NCBI GenBank assembly: GCA_017303795.1
Contig: JAFLBR010000009.1
Coordinates: 124,001-188,000 of the forward strand
From: Cytophagales bacterium
GTDB taxonomy: Bacteria; Bacteroidota; Bacteroidia; Cytophagales; Cyclobacteriaceae
Direction of reading: 5' to 3'
Length of the DNA: 64,000 nt
Made by a program: the position numbers and the translations under genes. Shown in pieces: positions 51,360 to 59,128 of the stretch. The notes beneath the pieces were generated by a model, which worked only from the letters and a program-made list of their open reading frames with translations, did no database searches and was not told the DNA's origin. Each line of letters begins with the position of its first letter. Within the stretch, counting starts at the first letter, position 1.

Positions 51360-52805
51360 ATGAAGGTTTGTGTGTTGCAGCCCGATTACAGTACAACCGA
51401 AGTTGATTATAAAAACTACGATCCGCCCCGTAACCTGGCCCCACTGTTACCAAACGATCAGGTAGATCATGTATTCCTGAATAAGCTTACCACGTACAAA
51501 CAACTTAAAGAACTGCGCAAGCAGAAGTACGACATCTTTATAAATCTGTGCGAAGGGTATCTGGATTGGTCTGTCCCTTCCATTGATGTGATCAACGCGA
51601 TGGATTCGCTCAATCTGCCATACACTGGCCCGAATGCTATTCTGTACGATCCGGCCAAGCCGTTAATGAAGTATGTAGCTTATTGTGCGGGTGTTAAAAC
51701 GCCACTCTTTGCCGAAGTTACCAGCACCAAAGACCTTGAAGCGAAAGTAAGCAAGCTAACGTTTCCGTTGTTTGTAAAACCAGCCAAAGCAGGCGATAGT
51801 CTGGGCGTGGATGATGAATCGCTGGCCAAAGACTTTGCACACTTAAAACATAAAGTGGAGAGCCTGATGGAAGAAGGCTACGATGAAATCTTAATTGAAG
51901 AATACATAGCCGGGCAGGAGTTTACCGTGTTGGTAGCGGCCAACGTTCGGCCAACGTTCGGCTCCAAAGCATTTAAACCTGTTGAATACAAATTCCCGAA
52001 AGGGTATGCCTTTAAAACCTATGCATTAAAAACATCTGAGCTGCATACCGATGTAAACAAACCCTGCGAAGATGCTGCCCTGGAAACCCGGTTAAAATCT
52101 GCTGCCGAAAAAATCTTTACCGGATTTTCGGGTGTGGGTTATGCGCGGTTGGATTTTAGAGTAAACGAAAAGCAGGAAATCTATTTTCTGGAAATCAACT
52201 TTACGTGTTCTGTATTTTATCAGGATGGCTACGAAGGTTCTGCCGACTACATTCTTCAGTTTGATCCCATCGGCAAAGCCGGATTTCTAAAACACATTAT
52301 TGCCGAAGGTATTGCCCGCCATCAGGCCAAACAAAAAAAGTATCGCATTAAAGGTAATTCCATTAATGGCTATGGAATTGTTTCGCAGAAGGCGATTCAA
52401 AAAGGTGAAGTGATTTTTAAAATTGAAGAATCGGCCCAGCGCATTGTTACCAAACGGTATGTAGAACAAAACTGGACGCCCGAACAATTGGAAGAGTTTC
52501 GCCATTATGCTTACCCGGTTTCGGATGAAGTATATATTCTGTGGGATCAAAAACCTGAAAACTGGGCTCCGCAAAATCATAGCTGCGCACCCAATACCGT
52601 TTACGATGGTCTTAACCTGATAGCGCTGCAAAACATAGAAGCGGGCGAAGAGCTTACCTTGGATTATGCCGATTTGTTGGATGATAACATTCAATCATTT
52701 GTGTGTACGTGCGGTCATCCTAACTGCAGGAAAGTTGTTTCCGGCCGGGCCGATAATTCGGTAACACACCGCGAGAAGATTAATGTAAATCCTCCGCAGC
52801 GGTAA
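51360..52805 (+). CDS. ATP-grasp ligase fused to a SET-domain methyltransferase
   Basis: A 481-residue protein. Residues ~1-320 are a second D-Ala-D-Ala ligase-like ATP-grasp domain: NLCEGYLDWSVPSIDVINAMDSLNLPYTGPNA, KPAKAGDSLGVDDESL, LIEEYIAGQEFTVLV, and GVGYARLDFRVNEKQEIYFLEINFTCSVF. Residues ~329-460 form a SET domain with RIKGNSINGYGIVSQKAIQKGEVIF, the SAM-binding NHSC at 406-409, GEELTLDYAD with the catalytic Tyr, and a post-SET zinc cluster CTCGHPNC (Cys449, 451, 456). All SET hallmarks are intact, so lysine-type methylation is plausible. The tandem with the first ligase suggests a two-ligation, one-methylation pathway making a modified peptide or amino-acid conjugate. Substrate unknown. 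Confidence 0.85.
   Translation: MKVCVLQPDYSTTEVDYKNYDPPRNLAPLLPNDQVDHVFLNKLTTYKQLKELRKQKYDIFINLCEGYLDWSVPSIDVINAMDSLNLPYTGPNAILYDPAKPLMKYVAYCAGVKTPLFAEVTSTKDLEAKVSKLTFPLFVKPAKAGDSLGVDDESLAKDFAHLKHKVESLMEEGYDEILIEEYIAGQEFTVLVAANVRPTFGSKAFKPVEYKFPKGYAFKTYALKTSELHTDVNKPCEDAALETRLKSAAEKIFTGFSGVGYARLDFRVNEKQEIYFLEINFTCSVFYQDGYEGSADYILQFDPIGKAGFLKHIIAEGIARHQAKQKKYRIKGNSINGYGIVSQKAIQKGEVIFKIEESAQRIVTKRYVEQNWTPEQLEEFRHYAYPVSDEVYILWDQKPENWAPQNHSCAPNTVYDGLNLIALQNIEAGEELTLDYADLLDDNIQSFVCTCGHPNCRKVVSGRADNSVTHREKINVNPPQR
51938..51959 (+). repeat. 11-bp tandem duplication within the ATP-grasp/SET gene
   Basis: GGCCAACGTTC occurs twice without a gap (51938-51948 and 51949-51959) inside codons for AANVRPTFGSK. 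Eleven is not a multiple of three, so loss or gain of a unit would shift the reading frame. The tract is GC-rich and partly palindromic. Confidence 0.6.
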
Positions 52806-52828
52806 TTTGTTTCCAGGCAGATGTGAAA

Positions 52829-53428
52829 CTAAATCACCTTAAAAGACTTAATCAATTTCTTTATCCCCTTTCTATACCCGCGATTAAGAGCATAATCTGA
52901 ACTGGTTGGGTTAATGCTGTAATCCGCGCGACTGCCTCCATAAATAAATGGCGATATTGTTGTCTTAACATCACATTTCCAGATTAGACGCGGCATCTTC
53001 AGGTCGTATAAGGTAAAATACAATCTGGCTTCTTTAAAATCGTAATTTGAGCTGGTCTGTTCGAAATTATCCTTCAGATATCCGATTCTGGTGAGAAGAA
53101 TAAAGTCAAGATTCAATTTCTCAGAAATAATTTTTGCCGTCATTGAATCCACTTCATTCATGCTGGATAAATCAATACCAAATTGTTTAAGCTTAAACTC
53201 GGAATCAGAAAATAGCACCGGTTCAATTCCCGATTTTGATTTTAAGGTTTCATTTGCCAAGGCCGTCAGGTCTTGATAATTGTTGCCCTTATTTCCGGTA
53301 AGGTCACAAACCAGCAGTCGGTCGCCAGTACCTACCCCAATAAATTTAGGAGTAGAATTTATTTTGCTTGATCCACACGATAAAAAAATTACCGGGATTA
53401 GTAATGTTAAAAGTATGCGCATCCTCAT
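52829..53428 (-). CDS. Uncharacterised lipoprotein
   Basis: A 199-residue protein beginning with a lipoprotein signal, MRMRILLTLLIPVIFLSCGSS (lipobox FLSC). Upstream in-frame codons to 53575 look non-coding, so the ATG at 53428 is preferred. The mature part has no recognised domain; RLLVCDLTGNKGNNYQDLTALANETLKSK and FILLTRIGYLKDNF suggest an alpha/beta fold of the kind seen in CsgG-like or nucleotide-stress lipoproteins. It is convergent with the ATP-grasp/SET gene, 23 bases away, and divergent from the cytochrome gene. Function unknown. Confidence 0.7.
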   Translation of the reverse strand: MRMRILLTLLIPVIFLSCGSSKINSTPKFIGVGTGDRLLVCDLTGNKGNNYQDLTALANETLKSKSGIEPVLFSDSEFKLKQFGIDLSSMNEVDSMTAKIISEKLNLDFILLTRIGYLKDNFEQTSSNYDFKEARLYFTLYDLKMPRLIWKCDVKTTISPFIYGGSRADYSINPTSSDYALNRGYRKGIKKLIKSFKVI

Positions 53429-53640
53429 ATGCTTTGAATGTGAAAATATTAAATAAAACCAGATGGCTTTGCACCAAACACAAACCTTGAAAAAGGATTT
53501 GAATCGAGTTAACGAACTTAAATAATTTTTACACCGTACTGGTTTTCCACCTCCGGTATCCGGATTTATAATCAAATCCTGTAACTTTCCTTAACCGGAT
53601 TGCTTTGGCAGCGATGCAACCGCTCACTTCACTTACCACC

Positions 53641-56325
53641 ATGAAGAAAATACTTTACCTGATTACAATAACGGCCATTTCGGTGGTCGCAGTCTGGTAT
53701 TTCCTCCCCAATTCTAAGATTGATTACAACACACAGGTAAAACCCATCCTCAATAAAAAATGTATTGCCTGCCATGGTGGCGTTAAGCGCGAGGCTGAAT
53801 TCAGTTTGTTGTTCCGGCAGGAAGCACTCGCCAAAGCAGAGTCGGGAAAGTATGCCATCGTACCCGGTGATGCCGCACACAGCGAACTGGTAAAACGTAT
53901 TACGGCAACCGATCCGCAAGAGCGCATGCCCTACAAAAAAGACCCGCTTACAAAAGAAGAGATTGACATTCTTACAAAATGGATTGAAGAAGGTGCCGCG
54001 TGGGGCGATCATTGGGCTTACGTGGCCGTGAAAGAACAAACTGTTCCTGAAAAAAATAATTGGACAAAAAACGATGTTGATGCTTTCATTCTTGAAAAGC
54101 TGAACGACCATAATCTGGAACCTTCGGCTGTAGCCGATAAAGCCACGCTGCTCAGAAGAGTTAGTCTCGATCTGATTGGCATTCCCGCTCCCGAACCAAT
54201 TGCCCAACGCTTTTTATCGACCACCGATCCAAACGCCTATGAAATGTTGGTGGATGAACTGCTTGCCTCCAAACAATATGGCGAACGCTGGACCAGCATG
54301 TGGTTAGACCTGGCGCGCTATGCCGATACCAAAGGGTACGAACGGGATGACAGTCGCGCCATCTGGCGTTACCGCGATTGGGTGATCAACGCCTTTAATG
54401 CCGATATGCCCTATAACCAGTTTATCACCGAGCAATTGGCGGGCGATTTACTGGATAGTCCTACCGATGATCAATACATCGCTACAGCCTTTCATCGCAA
54501 CACGATGACGAATGATGAGGGCGGCACCGACAATGAAGAGTTTCGTACGGCTGCGGTGTTGGATCGTGTAAACACCACGTGGGAAGCGTTGATGGGAACT
54601 ACGTTTGCATGTGTGCAATGTCATAGTCACCCGTACGATCCGTTTACACACGATGAATATTACAAGTTCATGGCTTTCTTTAACAACACCCGCGATGAAG
54701 ATACCGAAGCCGAATATCCTTTGCTGCGTCATTTCGAAAAAGAAGATGCTGAAAAACTAAACACACTTACTGCGTGGATTGATCAAAACATCTCAGCCGA
54801 AAAGGCTAAAGAAGTTTATCGCTTTGCGAAAACATTACAACCCAGTATCAACTCTATCCAAGCCGATCAGTTTATCAACAGCGAATTAACCGATACCAAG
54901 TGGCTCATATTTCGTAATAACGCTCAATGCCGGTTGCCGAATGTAACCCTTACCGGAAGCAATAGACTCATCTATCGCTACAGTAGTTGGGTTAACGGTG
55001 GCGTTTGGAAAATTCATTTGGATAAACCCGATGGACCGATTATTAAAACCATTGCGGTTAAGCCCACAAATAACCAATGGCAGATTGTAGATTTTACATT
55101 CGAACCAATTGATGGCGCACACGATTTGTATTTTACCTATACCAGTCCCAACCTCAAAACTGCCGATGACAGCGGAATGATTTTCGATTGGTTTTACTTT
55201 ACAGATGATTGGGACAACAAAAACACTGAGATGAGCAAAACGTTTTGGGAGTTGGTGCGCAAAGAGCCACCCACTACGCCCATCATGTTCGATAATCCTG
55301 AAAAGATGAAGCGGCCCACGCAAATTTTTGAACGGGGCAATTGGTTAGTAAAAGGCGATGTGGTGGAAGCTGCCGTTCCGCATACGCTGAATGCATTTCC
55401 AAAAGATGCTCAGTCAAATCGTTTGGGACTTGCACATTGGATGACAGACCCAACCAATCCCTTAACCGCACGGACTATTGTGAATAGAATCTGGGAACAG
55501 ATTTTTGGAACTGGTCTTGCCGAAACCGTGGAAGACCTCGGTACACAAGGCATCGCGCCCACGCATTCGGAATTGCTCGATCACTTAGCGTGGAAGTTAG
55601 TGCATGATTACAACTGGAGTTTAAAAAAGCTGATGCGCGAAATTGTATTATCGGCTACGTACCGGCAAACATCTGATGTAAATGAAGAACTTCTGGAAAA
55701 AGATCCGCTCAATAAATTATATGCGCGAGCACCGCGTGTGCGGCTCTCTGCCGAGCAATTGCGCGACCAGGCATTGGCTGTAAGCGGATTGTTAAGTACA
55801 AAAATGTATGGCCCGAGTGTAATGCCGTATCAACCGGCTGGTATTTGGAAGTCGCCCTGGAACGGACAAGATTGGAAAATGAGTACGGGAGAAGACCGGC
55901 ATCGCAGATCACTTTATACTTATCTGAAACGCACTGCACCTTACCCTTCCATGCTTACTTTCGATGGTGCTTCACGAGAAGTATGTACCGCCAGGCGTAT
56001 TCGTACCAACACACCTTTGCAGGCATTGGTAACGTTAAATGATTCTGTGTATGTGGAAGCTGCACATCATCTCGCGTTGAAGATGCAAACACAAACTTCC
56101 GTGAAGGAACAAATTGGTATGGCCTATGAAATGGCCACCGGCCAAAAAATTTCCGAACGAAAATTAGCTGCGCTTGAAAAATTATATACAGAAGGCATGA
56201 AAGAATATCAGGGCGGAACGATGGTAAAAGTTCGCAACAAAAACACAGGTGAACCCCAATTGAAAGCATTGAGTCTGGTAGCGGCCGCGATTTTGAATCT
56301 GGATGAAGTGGTAACGAAGAATTGA
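53641..56325 (+). CDS. Planctomycete-type cytochrome c/DUF1549/DUF1553 protein with CBM-like insert
   Basis: An 894-residue protein with an N-terminal membrane anchor (MKKILYLITITAISVVAVWYF). The ATG at 53641 gives this signal directly; a TTG 12 codons upstream is less likely. Residues ~35-115 form a PSCyt1 heme domain (IACH motif CIACHGG, then VKRITATDPQERMPYKK). DUF1549 follows (ERWTSMWLDLARYADTKGYERD, CVQCHSHPYDPFTHDEYY). A CBM6-like insert lies near 430-520 (GGVWKIHLDKPDG, IDGAHDLYFTYTSP). DUF1553 ends the protein (PRVRLSAEQLRDQALAVSGLLS). The family is linked to substrate oxidation at the cell envelope, with the chemistry not known. It heads a long rightward cluster. Confidence 0.92.
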   Translation: MKKILYLITITAISVVAVWYFLPNSKIDYNTQVKPILNKKCIACHGGVKREAEFSLLFRQEALAKAESGKYAIVPGDAAHSELVKRITATDPQERMPYKKDPLTKEEIDILTKWIEEGAAWGDHWAYVAVKEQTVPEKNNWTKNDVDAFILEKLNDHNLEPSAVADKATLLRRVSLDLIGIPAPEPIAQRFLSTTDPNAYEMLVDELLASKQYGERWTSMWLDLARYADTKGYERDDSRAIWRYRDWVINAFNADMPYNQFITEQLAGDLLDSPTDDQYIATAFHRNTMTNDEGGTDNEEFRTAAVLDRVNTTWEALMGTTFACVQCHSHPYDPFTHDEYYKFMAFFNNTRDEDTEAEYPLLRHFEKEDAEKLNTLTAWIDQNISAEKAKEVYRFAKTLQPSINSIQADQFINSELTDTKWLIFRNNAQCRLPNVTLTGSNRLIYRYSSWVNGGVWKIHLDKPDGPIIKTIAVKPTNNQWQIVDFTFEPIDGAHDLYFTYTSPNLKTADDSGMIFDWFYFTDDWDNKNTEMSKTFWELVRKEPPTTPIMFDNPEKMKRPTQIFERGNWLVKGDVVEAAVPHTLNAFPKDAQSNRLGLAHWMTDPTNPLTARTIVNRIWEQIFGTGLAETVEDLGTQGIAPTHSELLDHLAWKLVHDYNWSLKKLMREIVLSATYRQTSDVNEELLEKDPLNKLYARAPRVRLSAEQLRDQALAVSGLLSTKMYGPSVMPYQPAGIWKSPWNGQDWKMSTGEDRHRRSLYTYLKRTAPYPSMLTFDGASREVCTARRIRTNTPLQALVTLNDSVYVEAAHHLALKMQTQTSVKEQIGMAYEMATGQKISERKLAALEKLYTEGMKEYQGGTMVKVRNKNTGEPQLKALSLVAAAILNLDEVVTKN

Positions 56326-56330
56326 TAGAT

Positions 56331-56362
56331 TAAACCGCGGAGGCGCAAAGAGCGCTAAGTAG
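56331..56362 (+). repeat. Half copy of AACCGCAAAGGCGC-type repeat
   Basis: TTAAACCGCGGAGGCGCAAAGAGCGCTAAG at 56331-56360 matches one arm of the hairpins at 45911 and 46725. The inverse arm is missing, so it does not form a hairpin here. Confidence 0.55.
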
Positions 56363-56403
56363 TTTTAAGAGAAATTGATTTGACTGTAATTGAATAATTT
56401 GCT

Positions 56404-56445
56404 CCTAACTCGTTCCTCTCTGCGGAGAGGGATTAAGGGTGAGGC
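56404..56445. repeat. Palindromic repeat (CCTCTC/GAGAGG family), copy in front of DUF1501 gene
   Basis: CCTCTCTGCGGAGAGG (56415-56430) is a near-palindrome, followed by AAGGGTGAGGCCAACAA. It is related to 19601-19655 and to 56521-56573, with which it shares the 15-base tail GGGTGAGGCCAACAA. Confidence 0.7.
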
Positions 56446-56520
56446 CAACAAAGATGGTTTGTGGGGACACAAACCATGGAATAGTGTGAGGAAGACAGAA
56501 ACTTAAACGAAATAAATTAA

Positions 56521-56573
56521 CACGAGTCCAAGCCCCTCTCCTTTGGAGAGGGGTTGGGGTGAGGCCAACAACC
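56521..56573. repeat. Palindromic repeat (CCCCTCTCC/GGAGAGGGG family) abutting DUF1501 start
   Basis: CCCCTCTCC (56533-56541) pairs with GGAGAGGGG (56545-56553) with a three-base loop, followed by TTGGGGTGAGGCCAACAACC. It ends at the base before the ATG of the DUF1501 gene, so the hairpin would occupy the 5' leader and could affect translation. Confidence 0.75.
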
Positions 56574-58064
56574 ATGAACGAAAAATTTATCCACGAACTT
56601 CAGCGTAAGCAACTCGAGGAAACTACGAGGCGACATTTCCTGCGCGAGTGTATCGCAGGCATGGGTGGACTTGCACTGGCATCGGTATTTGGAAGTTGTA
56701 ATCCGTTCGAGAAGCAAGACAAATACGCTGCGTTGTTTTCATCTAACCCGCTTGCACCCAAAGCACCGCAGTTTATTCCCAAAGCAAAATCAGTAATCTA
56801 TCTGCACATGGCCGGTGCGCCTTCGCAGTTAGAGTTGTTCGATTACAAACCTGCACTGCATAAACTCGATGGCCAGGATTGCCCGCAGTCGTTGCTGGAA
56901 GGAAAAAAATTTGCTTTCATTCGGGGTGTACCCAAAATGTTGGGGCCGCAAGCCAGCTTTAAACAGCACGGACAAAGTGGAGCGTGGGTATCGGAAAACC
57001 TGCCACACTTTTCTTCAATTGTAGATGAAGTTACATTTCTCAAAGCCATGCAAACCGATCAGTTCAATCATGGCCCGGCACAATTATTAATGCATACCGG
57101 TAGTGCGCGCCTTGGGCGACCGAGTATGGGCTCGTGGGTAACCTATGGTTTGGGAAGTGAAAATCAGAACTTGCCCGGCTTTGTAGTGCTTACTTCAGGT
57201 GGCACCAATCCGGATGCAGGCAAGAGTGTGTGGGGCAGTGGATTTCTTCCGTCTGTGTATCAAGGCGTGCAATGTCGTAGCGAAGGCGATCCGGTGTTGT
57301 TCATCAAAGATCCGGAACATATAACACGCGATCTGCGCAAAGCTTCTATTGATGCGATTAACGAAGTGAATAAAATTCATTACGAAGAAAAAGGCGATCC
57401 GGAAATTCTATCGCGCATAGCGCAATATGAAATGGCGTATCGCATGCAGATTTCCGTACCGGAAGTAATGAACATTAATGACGAGCCACAATACATTCAC
57501 GAAATGTACGGCACCAAACCTGGCGAAGTAAGTCTGGCCAACAACATTCTGCTTGCGCGAAAGCTGGTAGAGAAAGGTGTGCGCTTTGTTCAGATTTTTG
57601 ATTGGGGTTGGGATAGCCACGGCACAGATTCTAATCTTGCCATTGATGTTGGCTTTGTGAATAAATGCCGCACGGTAGATAAAGCCATGACGGCTTTGAT
57701 ACTTGATTTAAAACAACGCGGATTGTTAGATGAAACATTAGTAGTTTGGGGTGGTGAGTTTGGTCGCACGCCTATGGCCGAAAATCGCGAAGGCAAAAAG
57801 AATCCGTTTAAAGGTCGTGATCATCACACCGAAGCATTTACGGTATGGATGGCTGGTGGCGGAGTGAAGAAAGGATTTACCTATGGCGAAACGGATGAGA
57901 TTGGCTACTCCGCTATCAGCGGCAAAACAACTCCGTTCGATTTGCAGGCTACCATTCTTAATCAACTTGGATTCGATCATGAAAAACTCACATACGAATT
58001 CCAAGGGCGACCATTCCGCTTAACGGATGTACATGGAAAAGTAATTCACGAAATACTGGCTTAG
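56574..58064 (+). CDS. DUF1501-family Tat-exported protein
   Basis: A 496-residue protein. The N-terminus has a twin-arginine signal, TTRRHFLRECIAGMGGLALASVFG, indicating folded export. The body shows the family blocks SVIYLHMAGAPSQLELFDYKPALHKLDG, KHGQSGAWVSENLPHFSSIVDEVTFLKAMQTDQFNHGPAQLLMHTGS, and VVWGGEFGRTPMAENREGKKNPFKGRDHHTEAFTVWMAGGGVKKG. DUF1501 proteins have an alkaline-phosphatase-like fold and are almost always paired with the cytochrome/DUF1549/DUF1553 protein upstream, as here. I chose ATG 56574; a GTG at 56559 would lie inside the palindromic repeat. The substrate is not established. Confidence 0.93.
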   Translation: MNEKFIHELQRKQLEETTRRHFLRECIAGMGGLALASVFGSCNPFEKQDKYAALFSSNPLAPKAPQFIPKAKSVIYLHMAGAPSQLELFDYKPALHKLDGQDCPQSLLEGKKFAFIRGVPKMLGPQASFKQHGQSGAWVSENLPHFSSIVDEVTFLKAMQTDQFNHGPAQLLMHTGSARLGRPSMGSWVTYGLGSENQNLPGFVVLTSGGTNPDAGKSVWGSGFLPSVYQGVQCRSEGDPVLFIKDPEHITRDLRKASIDAINEVNKIHYEEKGDPEILSRIAQYEMAYRMQISVPEVMNINDEPQYIHEMYGTKPGEVSLANNILLARKLVEKGVRFVQIFDWGWDSHGTDSNLAIDVGFVNKCRTVDKAMTALILDLKQRGLLDETLVVWGGEFGRTPMAENREGKKNPFKGRDHHTEAFTVWMAGGGVKKGFTYGETDEIGYSAISGKTTPFDLQATILNQLGFDHEKLTYEFQGRPFRLTDVHGKVIHEILA

Positions 58065-58121
58065 CTAAATCATTATCGACTGAAAGTCGATAGGTTTGAC
58101 AAATGAAATCAAATAAAATAA

Positions 58122-58183
58122 GCCACTGATTGCACTGATTTTCACAGATAAAAATATCTGTGCTCATTTGTGAAATCTGTGGC
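58122..58183. repeat. Dispersed hairpin repeat (GCCAC...TCACAGAT family)
   Basis: The element begins GCCACTGATTGCACTGATT and ends AATCTGTGGC, with an inner perfect hairpin CACAGATA-aaaa-TATCTGTG (58143-58162). Such elements are common in Bacteroidota intergenic DNA. It lies 20 bases before the epimerase start. Confidence 0.8.
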
Positions 58184-58204
58184 AACAGAAAACTTAGACA
58201 ACCC

Positions 58205-59122
58205 ATGAAAATCAACCGCAGAAGTTTTATCACCACATCCGCAATGGCCGGATCAGGTCTAATGCTTGGCTCGTTAGAAAGTTTTGCCAAGCCACTTGCT
58301 CAACAAACAAAAGCCGGATATTCGTTATTGATCTTCGCTACCAACTGGGGCTTTAATGGATCGTATGATGAATTCTGCGCTAAAGCCAAAGCAGCAGGTT
58401 ACGATGGTTGCGAAATCTGGTGGCCGGGCGATGCAACTGATCGAAAGAAATTGTTTGATGCTTTAACCAAACACAATCTGAAAATCGGATTTCTATACGG
58501 CAGTGGCGAAAAAGATTTCGCAAAACACGAAAATCAATTCAACCAATTTCTTACGGAGGCAGCAGCAACCAAACCGGTTTTTATAAACTGCCACAGTGGT
58601 AAAGATTATTTTACGGCCGATCAGAAAGAAAAATTAATCAAACATTCCATAACCGTTTCTGCCCAAAGCGGAATTCCCATCTATCATGAAACGCATCGTG
58701 GCCGGGCTTTATACTCCGCACCGGTTACAGAAGAATTGATCAAACGCGTTCCGGGTTTACGGTTAACGCTCGACATCTCGCATTGGTGTAACGTACACGA
58801 ATCGTATCTGGACGATCAGGCTGAAACTATTAACCTTGCGTTAAGTCGCACCGATCACATTCATGCGCGTATTGGTCACCCCGAAGGACCGCAGGTAAAT
58901 GATCCGCGCGCACCGGAATGGGATTATGCTGTTAAAACTCATTTTGCCTGGTGGGATAAAATTGTTGAATCAAAAAAACAAGCGGGTAAGCAGATGACAT
59001 TCTTAACAGAGTTTGGTCCGGTAGATTACATGCCGGCTTTGCCCTACACGCGCCAGCCGGTTGCCGATCAATGGGCTATTAATGTGTACATGCTGGAGAT
59101 TCTGCGCAAGCGTTATTCATAA
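58205..59122 (+). CDS. Tat-exported sugar phosphate isomerase/epimerase-like TIM-barrel protein
   Basis: A 305-residue protein with a twin-arginine signal (NRRSFITTSAMAGSGLMLGSLESFA), so it folds in the cytoplasm and acts outside. The rest is a xylose-isomerase-like TIM barrel: AAGYDGCEIWWPGD, FINCHSGKDYF, IYHETHRGRALYS, LRLTLDISHWCN and HIHARIGHPEGPQVNDPRAPEW hold the expected metal-binding Glu, Asp and His residues. Such exported members may isomerise or cleave 3-keto sugars. It follows the DUF1501 gene and precedes the membrane cytochrome by six bases, so it belongs to the cluster. Confidence 0.88.
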   Translation: MKINRRSFITTSAMAGSGLMLGSLESFAKPLAQQTKAGYSLLIFATNWGFNGSYDEFCAKAKAAGYDGCEIWWPGDATDRKKLFDALTKHNLKIGFLYGSGEKDFAKHENQFNQFLTEAAATKPVFINCHSGKDYFTADQKEKLIKHSITVSAQSGIPIYHETHRGRALYSAPVTEELIKRVPGLRLTLDISHWCNVHESYLDDQAETINLALSRTDHIHARIGHPEGPQVNDPRAPEWDYAVKTHFAWWDKIVESKKQAGKQMTFLTEFGPVDYMPALPYTRQPVADQWAINVYMLEILRKRYS

Positions 59123-59128
59123 TTTAGA

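Noticed and set aside
53605-53641. TTG or ATG start upstream of the cytochrome/DUF1549 protein
   Set aside because: The added residues precede a clean signal anchor that begins at the ATG at 53641.
56559-56574. GTG start for the DUF1501 protein
   Set aside because: It lies in the arm of a dispersed palindromic repeat; the ATG at 56574 gives the natural N-terminus before the Tat signal.
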